Shown: positions 44,317 to 54,114, counted from the stretch's first letter. The stretch: 64,000 nucleotides of DNA from JAJDTT01 sp965116695 (GCA_965116695.1 OZ220706.1:2480001-2544000); one strand, 5' to 3'. Notes: a model not told the origin generated them from the sequence alone. Numbers and translations: made by a program.

Positions 44317-47300
44317 AGATGAACTCCGTCGTATTGAAGATGGCGTGGGCCGTGTCTTTCCAGACCGCCACCGACTGCAGGAGGTCCTCGGAGGACGGAC
44401 TGCCGTCTGATTGGCTCTGGTGAAGAGCATTGAGATCATGTACCGCCTGGGTCCATGTCGTCAACTCGCCCGCCTCCGGCTCCCGTCCCAGGGCATGTTG
44501 GAACATGTCGGTCAGCCGCTGCTCAAGCGAGTCGTGCGATTTGGCGATCAACCGGCGGGCCCAGAACTCGGCTTGCCCTGCAACGAAGGGATCGTTGAGC
44601 ATGGTCAGGGCCTGATTGGGCACATTCGTGACGTCACGCTGGCCGGTGGGCATCTTGGGAATGGGCTTGTTGAACGTCTCCAGGAACTTGTACGGCTCCA
44701 TGATCGTGTTTCTGAGGTAAATGGAACGCCGTCCGTTCCCGTCCAAAGGCCCCGAGAAATAGGTCTGATCCGCCTTGACCACCTTGCTCTTGGGCCGGTA
44801 GGGATCCACGAATCCGCCCAGGAGCTGAGGATCGAGACGTCCGGAGACGGCAAGCATGGCGTCCCGGATGGACTCGGCATCCAGGCGGCGAAGCGGATAA
44901 TGGTGCAGCAGCCGATTGGAGGGGTCCACCTCACGAGCCCGGGCGCTGGCCTGATTCGATTGTTGAAACGTCTCCGTCAACACCAGCATCCTGACCAGCT
45001 TCTTCACCGACCAGCCCTCCTGGACGAAGCGGCCGGCGAGATAGTCCAATAACTCGGGATGAGAGGGCCGGTCGCCGAGATGACCGAAGTCATCCGGGGT
45101 CCGGACGATTCCGGAACCGAAGACCCAATGCCAGACCCGATTCACAAAGACGCGGGCCGTGAGGGGATTCTCGGAACTCGCGATCAGCTCGGCCAGTTCC
45201 AGGCGCCCGCTGCCATTGGGCTCTGAACCGTTGGACCGGCCCGAGAGCACCCGGATATGCCCGCGCGGCACCCGCCCGCCATAATCCGTATAGACGCCAC
45301 GGACGTTGAGGCGGTAATCGCGGCCCGGATCCAGGTCGGCCATGCTCAGCACCGTCAGCGGGTCGACCAGCCTCGCCTCGGCCTCGCGGTAAGCGGCGAC
45401 CAAGTCCCAGATCTCTTTGCGGGCAAGCATATTGCCGGGCAGCAGATTGTTCGGCAGCAGTCCAGCCTCCAGCAGCCAGTTGATCAAGAGGACATCCTCT
45501 TCGTCCGCACGACCCTCGCCCCAATCCTTCACTGAAGCTGCGATCCACTCACCGTAGCGGGCGGCGAGCCGCGAAAGGTCGACGGGCGCATCACCGCCGA
45601 AGAATGAACTGAACCGGTGCAACTCGTCGGCGGGCGATTCCTCCTTGTCGTGCAGGAACACCCGGGTCACTCCGAACCAGCTCCGGGCATCCCGGGCCTC
45701 GGCCGCCGAGATGTCGGGTCCAAGTCCCACTCTCGGGGGGAAGTTGGGGTTCGACGCCTTGGTCGCCAACTCGACGTAGATTTGAGTCTCCGCGGTCTCG
45801 TCGGGACTCGGCGAACGATTGGTTCTGTGCTCCGCCACGGTCGAATGGCGGATCCAGTTGGGACGATGATACTTCAGGTACGTCTGCCGTTCGGTCCGGA
45901 ACGAATTGTCCACGATCAGCCGTTGCGCACTGTAGTCGCCGCCGACCACCTCCATACTGACGTATGACCGGCCGGAATGATTCAGAAACGGAGTCCGGAC
46001 CGCCCCGTTGAGACGGGGCGAGAGCGCGTGTGTAAACAGTCCGGAAGGCAGGAGCATTCCCACTGCACCGGAACCCTTGAGCGCGACTGTGAAATCGCCG
46101 TTATCGACCCACCCGTGGCGTACTCCGACCCCGTCCACCGACCATCCCTCGGGAAGGTCTTTGCGGCTGAAGTCGGCGGCAAGGGAAAAGTCCCTGGCGT
46201 TATTCTCGATTCGTTCCCGGCGAGCTTGCGAATACTCCCCGGCGAGCATCCGCCAGGCCACTTCCAGTTGATCGCCCTCGATCAGGGATTCCTGGATTTC
46301 CAACCAGGGAAAGAGAGGGCTGGACATGGTGGTGCGCTCAGCCCGCGCGGCTGCCTCTTCCTCGTCCTCTTTGGTGGTTTGCCCCTCGAAAGGCCTGGGA
46401 CTGAGGGCCTTTTCCCAGACGGAGAGGCGATCTCGATCCAGATCCTGCGCCGCCTCTGGCGCATCCATCCGACCCTCCACGACGGCCTGCGCCGCCAACA
46501 TGTACCGGGGGATCTTCCGTGCCTCCTCCAGCCACCAGTCCGCAAGCGGCTCGCGGAGTTTCATCTTCAATGCCGCCAATTCCTTCAGGACCTTGCGGTT
46601 GCGTTCCGGGAGGTCCAAGGTGTGGGTCACCCAGCGCGAACTCATGAAGACGCCCCCCAGAGCGTAATAGTCCTGCTGGGCGATGGCGTCATACTTGTGA
46701 TCGTGGCAGCGTGCGCACGCGACCGTGGTTGCCTGGAACGCCTTCGAGAAGGTGTCGACCTTGTTGTCCAGCATCTCCTGGTGGATGCCGTTGAACATCA
46801 GGCTGTCGCCGTGCCGGTTCTCACCCATCTGGAACCAGGTGGGTCCGATCATGGATTCGTTGATCTGCCTGGTGGTGTCGACTCGCGGCTCCGAGAGGAG
46901 GTCACCGGCAATGTGCTCGCGTACCAACTGGTCGAAGGGAATGTCCGCATTCAGGGCGCGGATCAGATAGTTCCGATAACGCCACGAACCCTTGATTTCG
47001 GCATCCGTTTCATAGCCATAGGTATCGCTGTAACGGATCACGTCCATCCAATGCCGCGCCCACTCCTCGCCAAAATGGGACGAGTCCAACAGACGGTCCA
47101 ACTCTCGGGTGTAGGCGGCTTCATAGTCGGGCTCCCCGAGGAAGGCGTCGACTTCGTCCGGCGTTGGGGGGAGTCCGGTCAACAGATAGCTCACCCGTCT
47201 CAACAGGGTGCGCCGATCGGCGCGGGGAGCCGGAGTCAGGCCGTTCGCCTCCAGCTTGGCCAGGAGAAAGTGATCGACAGGCTGATCCGACCACTTCTCC

Positions 47301-47812
47301 CGTTGGACCTGTGGAACCGCGGGTTCCGAAACCGGCTGGAGTGACCACCAGCGGCTGCGGTCCTGGTAGACCTGCTCCCAATCCGTATGGGACTCTTCCG
47401 CCGAAACGGCTTCCGGCCCGTCGGCGTCTCTCGGAGCAGCCGCCCCCAGGCGCACCCATCTTTCGAAGACGTCGATCAACTCAGCAGACAGTTTTTCGCC
47501 GCCCAGGGGCATGGGCAAGCCGGGCCCCTGGTGACGGATGGCTCGTATCAGAAGGCTCGCGTCGGGATCACCCGGGATGACGGCCGGTCCCGACTTGCCG
47601 CCCTTCTCCCATCCGTCCGGAGAATCGAGCCGCAGTTCTCCCTGCGCCAAGTCGGCACTGTGGCATATGAAACAGTTGTCGGACAGAGCCGGACGGATAT
47701 TGCGCTCAAAGAACTCACGCGCTTCCGGACTGATGTCCACCTTGCCCGGCGAACCCGCCTGGGCAACGCCCAAGAGGCCTAAGAGCAGGCCCGGAAGGAA
47801 CACTGGCGCCAA
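44306..47812 (-). CDS. Large secreted DUF1549/DUF1553 protein with cytochrome-c-like domain
   Basis: About 1168 residues. I place the start at the TTG of LAPVFLPGLLLGLLGVAQAG, a good signal peptide with AGGAAGG upstream; the frame extends to 47947 without a supported start. The domain order is cytochrome-like C with CFICH and PLGG, DUF1549 with RHWMDVIRYSDTYGYE and ACARCHDHKYDAIAQQDYY, a long insertion of about 350 residues, and DUF1553 with NPLTARVFVNRVWHWVFG and the end NTTEFIYVR. The insertion contains a beta-rich segment (SYVSMEVVGGDYSAQRLIVD) that could be a carbohydrate-binding or jelly-roll domain and makes the protein about 390 residues longer than the copy at 15714-18062. Role unproven, presumably with the overlapping DUF1501 gene. 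Confidence 0.88.
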   Translation of the reverse strand: MAPVFLPGLLLGLLGVAQAGSPGKVDISPEAREFFERNIRPALSDNCFICHSADLAQGELRLDSPDGWEKGGKSGPAVIPGDPDASLLIRAIRHQGPGLPMPLGGEKLSAELIDVFERWVRLGAAAPRDADGPEAVSAEESHTDWEQVYQDRSRWWSLQPVSEPAVPQVQREKWSDQPVDHFLLAKLEANGLTPAPRADRRTLLRRVSYLLTGLPPTPDEVDAFLGEPDYEAAYTRELDRLLDSSHFGEEWARHWMDVIRYSDTYGYETDAEIKGSWRYRNYLIRALNADIPFDQLVREHIAGDLLSEPRVDTTRQINESMIGPTWFQMGENRHGDSLMFNGIHQEMLDNKVDTFSKAFQATTVACARCHDHKYDAIAQQDYYALGGVFMSSRWVTHTLDLPERNRKVLKELAALKMKLREPLADWWLEEARKIPRYMLAAQAVVEGRMDAPEAAQDLDRDRLSVWEKALSPRPFEGQTTKEDEEEAAARAERTTMSSPLFPWLEIQESLIEGDQLEVAWRMLAGEYSQARRERIENNARDFSLAADFSRKDLPEGWSVDGVGVRHGWVDNGDFTVALKGSGAVGMLLPSGLFTHALSPRLNGAVRTPFLNHSGRSYVSMEVVGGDYSAQRLIVDNSFRTERQTYLKYHRPNWIRHSTVAEHRTNRSPSPDETAETQIYVELATKASNPNFPPRVGLGPDISAAEARDARSWFGVTRVFLHDKEESPADELHRFSSFFGGDAPVDLSRLAARYGEWIAASVKDWGEGRADEEDVLLINWLLEAGLLPNNLLPGNMLARKEIWDLVAAYREAEARLVDPLTVLSMADLDPGRDYRLNVRGVYTDYGGRVPRGHIRVLSGRSNGSEPNGSGRLELAELIASSENPLTARVFVNRVWHWVFGSGIVRTPDDFGHLGDRPSHPELLDYLAGRFVQEGWSVKKLVRMLVLTETFQQSNQASARAREVDPSNRLLHHYPLRRLDAESIRDAMLAVSGRLDPQLLGGFVDPYRPKSKVVKADQTYFSGPLDGNGRRSIYLRNTIMEPYKFLETFNKPIPKMPTGQRDVTNVPNQALTMLNDPFVAGQAEFWARRLIAKSHDSLEQRLTDMFQHALGREPEAGELTTWTQAVHDLNALHQSQSDGSPSSEDLLQSVAVWKDTAHAIFNTTEFIYVR

Positions 47813-48110
47813 TCGCCTTCCTGAGACGGAATATGACCCTTCCCTCGGCGAGCGATTGGCGTATGAAAAGGAAGATTTAACCCGGCTTTCGTGGGGACGC
47901 CGATGATTTACCTGACCACGGCACACGGTATTTTGACACCCGGACACCCGGACATTGGCCTAGGACATATGCCACTTAGGTTACGCCATCCTCTTCATTA
48001 CTGTCAATGGCCGCGGCGCCTCACGGAGGGACTCGTTTACCCGCCTTTACTCCGTGGTTCGCTCCGACCTATCATGTCTTGGCTCGCTGGCCGATTCCGG
48101 AGTCGATGAC
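47813..48110. other. Divergent intergenic region, no gene seen
   Basis: About 298 bases between the DUF1553 gene (minus) and an SDR gene (plus). A short tandem GACACCCG/GACACCCG occurs at about 47935-47950 after a TTGACA hexamer, but no -10 box fits at 16-18 bases. No gene or repeat copy recognised. Confidence 0.4.
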
Positions 48111-48911
48111 ATGTGGGACAGCCGGTCGAACCCGCGCCGCGTTCTGGTCACCGGCGGAGCCAATGGCTTCGGACTCGCGACCGCCCGCGCGTTGTTAGAC
48201 CGCGGCCACCAAGTGGGCATCGGCGACGTCGACTCCCGGGAACTGGAGCGCGCATCACGGGCCCTGAACCATCCACATCTGCTCCCGATCGGCCTGGACG
48301 TTACATCGAGACAGTCTGCAAGAGCCGCAGTCGAGGCTTGCCGGACACGTTTCGGAGGTCTCGATGCACTCATCAACTCGGCAGGCGTCATCCACATGAC
48401 CCCCCTGGACGAGATATCGGAGGAAGAATGGAATCACGTCATCGACGTGGACCTGAAGGGCGCCTTTCTCTGCAGCCAGGCGGCCGCCCCTCTGTTGCGC
48501 CGGAGCGGACGCGGACGCATCGTCAACCTAGGATCGGATGCCGCCAGAATCGGTTGCCCGCAGATCGTTCCCTACTGCGCAGCCAAGTTCGGCGTGGTGG
48601 GATTGACGAAATCCCTGGCGGCCGAGCTCGCCGCCGATGGAGTGACGGTCAACTGCGTGAGCCCGGTCGGAGTCTCCACTACCGGGATGGGTCAATTCGT
48701 TCTTCAGAGAAAAATCGATCTCAGCGGACAGGCTCCGGAAGACATCCTGGCTGCAACGGCGGCGGAGATCCCGTTGCAGCGCAATCCGACCACGGCAGAC
48801 ATCGTCAATGCAATCCTGTTCTTTCTGTCCGAGAAATCAGCCTTTTTGACCGGAGTCGTCCTGGACGTGGACGGCGGAATGCTGAGTATTCTCCCCGTCA
48901 GAGGAACCTGA
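48111..48911 (+). CDS. SDR-family oxidoreductase (NAD-type)
   Basis: 266 residues from the ATG of MWDSRSNPRRVLVTGGANGF, with GGAG nine bases upstream. The cofactor motif is TGGANGFG (14-21); Asp40 at the end of beta 2 (GIGDVDSRE) favours NAD over NADP. NSAG at 89-92, Ser142, Tyr155 and Lys159 complete the catalytic set. The C-terminus SAFLTGVVLDVDGGMLSI is normal. It sits 70 bases before the ceramidase-like gene and is probably in the same transcript. Substrate unknown; oxidation of a sugar or polyol is common for this group. Confidence 0.9.
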   Translation: MWDSRSNPRRVLVTGGANGFGLATARALLDRGHQVGIGDVDSRELERASRALNHPHLLPIGLDVTSRQSARAAVEACRTRFGGLDALINSAGVIHMTPLDEISEEEWNHVIDVDLKGAFLCSQAAAPLLRRSGRGRIVNLGSDAARIGCPQIVPYCAAKFGVVGLTKSLAAELAADGVTVNCVSPVGVSTTGMGQFVLQRKIDLSGQAPEDILAATAAEIPLQRNPTTADIVNAILFFLSEKSAFLTGVVLDVDGGMLSILPVRGT

Positions 48912-48981
48912 AAGGGTTATCGGTCTTGCATCGATCTTTCGCATCGTGGATTGAGGTCCGAGACACGAGGAGGGAAACAAT

Positions 48982-50427
48982 ATGAGCGACCTGCATCTGA
49001 CGGCAGGGGTTGCACGCATCGACATCACGCCGCCCGTGGGCTTCCGGATGGAGGGGGCCATGCGACGAGTGGATCCTTCCGTGGGGGTCGAGTCGCCACT
49101 CCTGGCCACCGCGTTGGTTCTGGCCGACGAGCGAACCAAGATTATTGTCATCGACTGCGACCTGATCGGCTTCGACATGCCGCTGGCCGCGGAGATCCGC
49201 AAGGCCATTGCCGGCCGCGTGGGGATATCTCCCAGTCGCGTGGCGCTGGGCTGCACCCACACCCACAACGGCCCCTGTACCGCGCGGGGCATCCTGGGAG
49301 GCGTGCATCACGTCGCCGGAGACCCGGCAGAGATTCAGGCCCTCGACGCCTATATCGAGGACCTTGTGAACCGCCTCGCCGGATTGGCAGCTCTTGCGGA
49401 CGGCGACCGCCGACCCGCGCGTGCGGCGGCAGGAAGCGGGCATGCCCCGGTGGCCGTGAACCGGGAGGAACGGGCGCCCGAAGACGGTCTCATCGTGGTC
49501 GGCCGGAATCCCGACGGGACCACCGACCATAGCGTCGACGTTCTGCGTGTGGATGATCTGGACGGCAATCCCATCGCGGTCGTCGCCAGCTACGCCGCCC
49601 ACCCGGTGGTCATGGGCTACGAGACTTACCTCCTGAGCCAGGATTTTCCCGGCGTTGTCCGCCGGATCGTGGAAAAGGCGACCGGAGCCAAGTGCCTCTA
49701 CCTCACCGGAGCCGCCGGAAACCAAGCGTGCTATTCGTTTCTGCAGAGTGATTGGGGTGAAAAGGAACGCACCGGGGGAATTGTGGGGGCCGCCGCGCTG
49801 CAAGCCTTCTACGGCATCGAAACGCGGCCCAACGAGGAAATCCGGGAACGCGGCCTCTCACTCTCACGGATCGCCCTCTACCATAAGGAGTTCAGGGACG
49901 GTCCCACCCACAAGGTCCTGAAAGCCGCCAGCCGTCAGGTTTCCCTGCCCTTGCAGCCTCTGCCCTCCCTGGACCAGGCGGAGTACCAGTACGCCGAAGC
50001 CGCCGCCAATGTGCGGAAGCTGGTGGAGACGGGCGCGGATTTGACCGAGGTCTGTCCCGCGCAACTCGTTGAGGTCTGGGCCAAGGGCGTCGTGGACAAG
50101 GTCAAGGCAGGCGTCCGGGAAGACTCGTTGTCGTTCGACATCGTGGCCTTTCGGCTGGACGATTTCGTACTGTTGGCACAGCCGGGAGAGCCCTTCGTGG
50201 AAATCGGGTTGGGGGTCAAGAAACGGTCCAAAGCGAAGCACACCATGTTCGGAGGGTACTGCAACGGGGTTCTGGCCTACATGCCCACGGCCGAGACGGT
50301 GGCACAGGGAGGCATGTCGGTGGAGGCGGCGGTCCGAACCTACGACATTCCCGCGCCTCCCGTGGCGGAAACGGTGGATCTCCTCGTCGCGGAGTACGGA
50401 GAACTGCTGAATGAGGTCGGCTTCTGA
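48982..50427 (+). CDS. Neutral/alkaline ceramidase-like hydrolase, probably cytoplasmic
   Basis: A 481-residue protein with the ceramidase N-terminal family pattern: AGVARIDITPPVGFRMEGAM, VIDCDLIGFD, CTHTHNGP (His93, His95) and SYAAHPVVMG (His207). These histidines match the zinc ligands of neutral ceramidases. Two things differ from true ceramidases as I know them. There is no signal peptide, and the nucleophile motif GDVSPN is replaced by GAAGNQ (about 243-248). It may therefore hydrolyse something else through zinc-bound water. AGGAGG eight bases before the ATG fixes the start. Neighbours are an SDR upstream and a TPR protein downstream. Confidence 0.8.
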   Translation: MSDLHLTAGVARIDITPPVGFRMEGAMRRVDPSVGVESPLLATALVLADERTKIIVIDCDLIGFDMPLAAEIRKAIAGRVGISPSRVALGCTHTHNGPCTARGILGGVHHVAGDPAEIQALDAYIEDLVNRLAGLAALADGDRRPARAAAGSGHAPVAVNREERAPEDGLIVVGRNPDGTTDHSVDVLRVDDLDGNPIAVVASYAAHPVVMGYETYLLSQDFPGVVRRIVEKATGAKCLYLTGAAGNQACYSFLQSDWGEKERTGGIVGAAALQAFYGIETRPNEEIRERGLSLSRIALYHKEFRDGPTHKVLKAASRQVSLPLQPLPSLDQAEYQYAEAAANVRKLVETGADLTEVCPAQLVEVWAKGVVDKVKAGVREDSLSFDIVAFRLDDFVLLAQPGEPFVEIGLGVKKRSKAKHTMFGGYCNGVLAYMPTAETVAQGGMSVEAAVRTYDIPAPPVAETVDLLVAEYGELLNEVGF

Positions 50428-50474
50428 GAAAAGGAACTCCGTCAACTTCAAGACAGCCTCGGCCCCGTTGGGAG

Positions 50475-51491
50475 ATGGGACATTCCTTTCCCCCTCTTCA
50501 TCGCCGACCCGGAACCCGAGGCTGGTGGATTCTGGCCGTCTCCATCACCTCCAGCCTCGTTCTCTCCCAGCCCGGACTCGACCATCAGATATTGGAGAAG
50601 TTCCAACAAGGCCGTTTTCAGGAGGCCTCGGTGTTGGCCCGCCGGGCCATCGAGCAGAACCGCTCGAATGCCGTCTACCAGGAACTCTACGGCATGGTGC
50701 TGGCTGCCTTGGGAAGGAACGAGGAGGCGGAGAGGCATCTTCGCAAAGCGGTGGAGCTCCAGCCCCAACAGCCCGATTTTCACTACAATCTGGCTCAATT
50801 CCTGCTTGATCGCCAGGAGGCTTCGGGCCTGCACCCCTTCGATCCCAGGGCCAGGCGACTCATGGAAGACGCCATCGAAGCACTGGAACGCGTCCTGGAG
50901 ATCAGACCCGGCAACGTCGAAGCGAGGATGTCCCTGGCGCGCAGTTACAACAATCTGAACTTCAGCGAGATGGCGCTCAATGAGTATTCCACCGTCGCCG
51001 CCGGGGAGCCAACCCGGCCCTGGCTCAACTTTCAGATGGGCATGCTCCACTCCAACCTGTCCGATCCTCAAAAAGCGGAGAACGCCTTCAGAAAAGAAAT
51101 CTCCCTCTATCCCGACCACTCCAGAGCCCGGCTCGAGCTGGCCGAAATCCTGCTCCAGAAGGGGGAGACGGAAATGGCAAAGCGGCATTTGCTGCGGGCG
51201 GAACCGGGGCTCGAAGCGTCCCTGAAACACCGTGTCTACTTCCTTCTGGCCAAGGCTCACCGGAATCTCGGTGGTGCCAAAGACGCCTTGGCGGCCGTGC
51301 GAATAAGCATTGATCTGTGTCCGTCGTTCATCGCTCCGAATTACCTGCTGGCCCAACTCTACAGGGATGCGGGACAACTCGATCTGGCGCGCGGGACCTT
51401 GGAGCGGGTCGAACGGCTGAGATCGGCGGATTCGGCGTCGGCCGACCCCTTCTCGTTCCGCGAGGGCCATTGCCCGGACCTGAACCGATGA
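50475..51491 (+). CDS. TPR-repeat protein (partner of the downstream CRTAC1 gene)
   Basis: 338 residues. A single hydrophobic N-terminal segment (WWILAVSITSSLVLSQ) is a signal or anchor. It is followed by about seven to eight TPR-type helical repeats, for example YQELYGMVLAALGRNEEAER, MSLARSYNNLNFSEMALNEY and ARLELAEILLQKGETEMAKR. TPR proteins mediate protein-protein contacts. The next gene, 66 bases downstream, is a CRTAC1-type protein; the same TPR and CRTAC1 pair occurs at 55436-58484 in opposite orientation, so they probably work together in the periplasm. Exact partner unknown. Confidence 0.85.
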   Translation: MGHSFPPLHRRPGTRGWWILAVSITSSLVLSQPGLDHQILEKFQQGRFQEASVLARRAIEQNRSNAVYQELYGMVLAALGRNEEAERHLRKAVELQPQQPDFHYNLAQFLLDRQEASGLHPFDPRARRLMEDAIEALERVLEIRPGNVEARMSLARSYNNLNFSEMALNEYSTVAAGEPTRPWLNFQMGMLHSNLSDPQKAENAFRKEISLYPDHSRARLELAEILLQKGETEMAKRHLLRAEPGLEASLKHRVYFLLAKAHRNLGGAKDALAAVRISIDLCPSFIAPNYLLAQLYRDAGQLDLARGTLERVERLRSADSASADPFSFREGHCPDLNR

Positions 51492-51557
51492 AAGCAAACG
51501 GCGACTCGAGCCGATTCGATTCCTTCCCCGCGGCGCGGGCTGGAGTTCGATACGAAT

Positions 51558-53210
51558 ATGTTAAGCCTTTGGCTGGTGCTCTCCCTGACCACGATCCGGT
51601 TCACCGACGTGGCCGAGACGGCGGGACTGGAGTTCCGCCACATCAGCGGAAACCCTGAGAAGGAATACCTGCTGGAAGTCGACGGCGGCGGGATCGCCTG
51701 GATCGACTTCGACCGGGACGGTTGGCCCGATCTCTACCTGGTCAACGGTGGACGCTGGGAGGAATTGCTCACCGGTAAGCGGACCGTTTCCAACGCGCTC
51801 TTCCGCAACAACCGCGACGGCACCTTTTCCGACGTCACGGCTCAAGCTCGTGTCGGAGGCGACCACTGGGGAATGGGAGCGGCCGTGGCCGATTTCGACA
51901 ACGACGGGTGGCCGGACCTCTATGTTTGCAACTACGGCCCCAATGCCCTTTATCGCAACAACGGCGACGGCACGTTCACGGACGTCGCCTCAAGCTCGGG
52001 CACGGACGACCCGCGATGGGCTTCCAGCGCCGCCTTTGCCGACTACGACGGGGACGGCCGGCTGGACCTGTACCTCGCCAACTACGTCAGATTCGACCAC
52101 CACCGGCCCCCGGCTCCCAACTGCGGATACCGGGGCATTCAGGTCGCCTGTGGCCCGCAGGGACTGACCCCGGACGGCGACGTTCTCTACCGCAACAACG
52201 GCGACGGAACCTTCACCGACACGACCGTCAGGGCAGGGGTGGCGGTCCGGCCCGCGTTCGGACTGGGCGTCCTCTGGTTCGATTCGGACAACGACGGAGA
52301 TCTTGACCTCTACGTCGCCAACGACTCCATGGGAAACTATCTGTTCCTGAATAACGGGGACGGGACCTTCCAAGAGAACGGGCTCCTCTCCTCCGTCGCC
52401 TACGACGAAGACGGCAAGGAGCAGGCCGGGATGGGAGTCGCCACCGGAGACTACGATCGGGACGGGCACTTCGATCTCTACGTGACCAACTTCTCCGACG
52501 ACTACAACACCCTGTACCGCAACCTGGGGAACGGTTACTTTCGCGACGTCACCTACGCCGCGGACCTGGGTACGGCGACCTGGCCCTTCCTGGCCTGGGG
52601 AACGGGTTTCGCCGACCTCAACAACGACGGGTGGGAGGACCTGTTCGTCTCCAACGGCCACATCTACCCCCAGATCGACCAGTACGAAATCGGTTCGACC
52701 TACCTGGAGCGAAACCAATTCTTCCTGAATCTCGGAAACGGCAGGTTTCGGGAGATCAAGGGAGCGGTCCAGGGCGGACAAGACCGCCCCCGGTCGAGTC
52801 GCGGGTCGGCCTTTGCCGACTTCGACAACGACGGAGATCTCGACATCGGGATCAACAACCTGGACGGCTCCCCCTCGCTCCTGAGAAATGACGGATCGCC
52901 GGGCGCCCGCCACTGGCTGATTCTGGACTTGGAAGGCGTTCGCTCGAACCGGAGCGCCATCGGGGCCCGGGTGACCCTGGAGACCGAAACCGGGAGGCAG
53001 ATGCGGGAGGTGTCCGGGGGCTCCAGCTACCAGGCCAGCAACGACCTGCGGGTCCATTTCGGCCTGGCTGCGGCCGAACGCGCCCGGTTGCTGATGGTGA
53101 GATGGCCCAGCGGCGAGGTGCAGAGGTTTCGGGACGTCGGCGCCGACCGGCACTACCGCCTCCGGGAAAGCGGGAAGCTCGATCTGCTTCGAGTCGGGCA
53201 GAGCGACTGA
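51558..53210 (+). CDS. CRTAC1-family FG-GAP/UnbV propeller protein (copy 1)
   Basis: A 550-residue exported protein starting MLSLWLVLSLTTIRFTDVAE. At least seven calcium-binding DxDxDGxxD loops occur: DFDRDGWPDLYLVN, DFDNDGWPDLYVCN, DYDGDGRLDLYLAN, DSDNDGDLDLYVAN, DYDRDGHFDLYVTN, DLNNDGWEDLFVSN and DFDNDGDLDIGINN. These form a seven-bladed FG-GAP propeller like integrin alpha heads. The C-terminal ASPIC/UnbV domain (about 440-540) has LMVRWPSGEVQRF. Probably extracellular or periplasmic, calcium-dependent binding; no enzymatic motif. It follows a TPR gene as in the second copy. Confidence 0.88.
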   Translation: MLSLWLVLSLTTIRFTDVAETAGLEFRHISGNPEKEYLLEVDGGGIAWIDFDRDGWPDLYLVNGGRWEELLTGKRTVSNALFRNNRDGTFSDVTAQARVGGDHWGMGAAVADFDNDGWPDLYVCNYGPNALYRNNGDGTFTDVASSSGTDDPRWASSAAFADYDGDGRLDLYLANYVRFDHHRPPAPNCGYRGIQVACGPQGLTPDGDVLYRNNGDGTFTDTTVRAGVAVRPAFGLGVLWFDSDNDGDLDLYVANDSMGNYLFLNNGDGTFQENGLLSSVAYDEDGKEQAGMGVATGDYDRDGHFDLYVTNFSDDYNTLYRNLGNGYFRDVTYAADLGTATWPFLAWGTGFADLNNDGWEDLFVSNGHIYPQIDQYEIGSTYLERNQFFLNLGNGRFREIKGAVQGGQDRPRSSRGSAFADFDNDGDLDIGINNLDGSPSLLRNDGSPGARHWLILDLEGVRSNRSAIGARVTLETETGRQMREVSGGSSYQASNDLRVHFGLAAAERARLLMVRWPSGEVQRFRDVGADRHYRLRESGKLDLLRVGQSD

Positions 53211-53268
53211 CCGCTGATGCCAAGGGTCGCCGAAGCATCCCCCCAAATCCCCTTCCGGGGTGCCCCTC

Positions 53269-54114
53269 CTATCCCGGGATGTCTTCCGTGTCGGCGGTGA
53301 TGACTCGATACGCGTCAGGCCGGCGATCCCGGAACATGAAGTAACGGTTGCGGACCTCGTTCACTTGGTCCAGCCCGATTTCTCCATAGACGACCATCTC
53401 TCCGGACGCCGGCGCCTCGGCTACGATCCCCCCTTCCGGATCCACGATGATGCTCTTGCCGCCCAGGACAAAGGAGTCGCCATCGGGAAGATGCAGTTCC
53501 CCGACCGCATTGCAGGCAGCCACGTAGGCACCGTTTTCGAAAGCCCGGGTGATGATCATGTGCTCCCAGATCCCCCCCTCGGTGGTCGACGCCCCGAAGG
53601 GCGCCAAGATAAGTTCAGCCCCGTTCAGAGCCAGGCAGCGGGCCGGTTCGGGCAGCAAAGTGTCGTAGCAGAGCATGGTGCCGACGCGCCACTCGCCGAC
53701 CGGAGCCACCGGAAACTTGGAACCGCCCCGGTAGAAGAGTTTTTCCAGCCCTCTCCGGGCCGGGACGTGGACTTTCCGGTACTTGCTGACGATTTCGCCC
53801 ACGGGACTCACCATCATGGAGGTGTTGTAGAAGAGGCCGGGACTCTGGCGCTCATAGATAGTGGACGCGATGTGCACTCCGTACTGCCGCGCCTTGTCCC
53901 GGACCGCTGTCGTGGCCTTCCCGGACTCGCTGTCAGCCAGGTCGTAGAAACGGTAATCCACCGCCAGGGGGAAGTACCCGGTGCTCCAGAACTCGGGAAG
54001 GACCAGGAGTTCGGCTCCTCCGGCCGCCGCTTCGTCGATGAAGCGGGAGGCCCGGGCAATGTTCTCGTCGAGTCCGCCGATGGTGCTCTCCATCTGAATC
54101 AGCGCTAGTCTCAT
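53269..54114 (-). CDS. Carbon-nitrogen hydrolase (nitrilase superfamily)
   Basis: 281 residues with the complete Glu-Lys-Cys triad: Glu41 in LLVLPEFWSTGYF, Lys114 in SKYRKVHVP and Cys149 in VGTMLCYDTLLPEPAR. The protein is cytoplasmic. These enzymes hydrolyse amides or nitriles; the overall pattern is closer to omega-amidase or N-carbamoyl-amino-acid and aliphatic amidase branches than to true nitrilases, but the substrate is not decided. AGGAGG seven bases before the ATG fixes the start. It is convergent with the CRTAC1 gene and upstream of nothing obviously related. Confidence 0.9.
   Translation of the reverse strand: MRLALIQMESTIGGLDENIARASRFIDEAAAGGAELLVLPEFWSTGYFPLAVDYRFYDLADSESGKATTAVRDKARQYGVHIASTIYERQSPGLFYNTSMMVSPVGEIVSKYRKVHVPARRGLEKLFYRGGSKFPVAPVGEWRVGTMLCYDTLLPEPARCLALNGAELILAPFGASTTEGGIWEHMIITRAFENGAYVAACNAVGELHLPDGDSFVLGGKSIIVDPEGGIVAEAPASGEMVVYGEIGLDQVNEVRNRYFMFRDRRPDAYRVITADTEDIPG

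Noticed and set aside
45977..47344. 455-codon plus-strand open frame opposite the large DUF1553 gene
   Set aside because: Shadow of a strongly supported gene; no start signal and no domain.
47933..47966. TTGACA hexamer as a promoter for the SDR gene
   Set aside because: No acceptable -10 box occurs at 16-18 bases; the only TA-containing hexamer lies 22 bases away.
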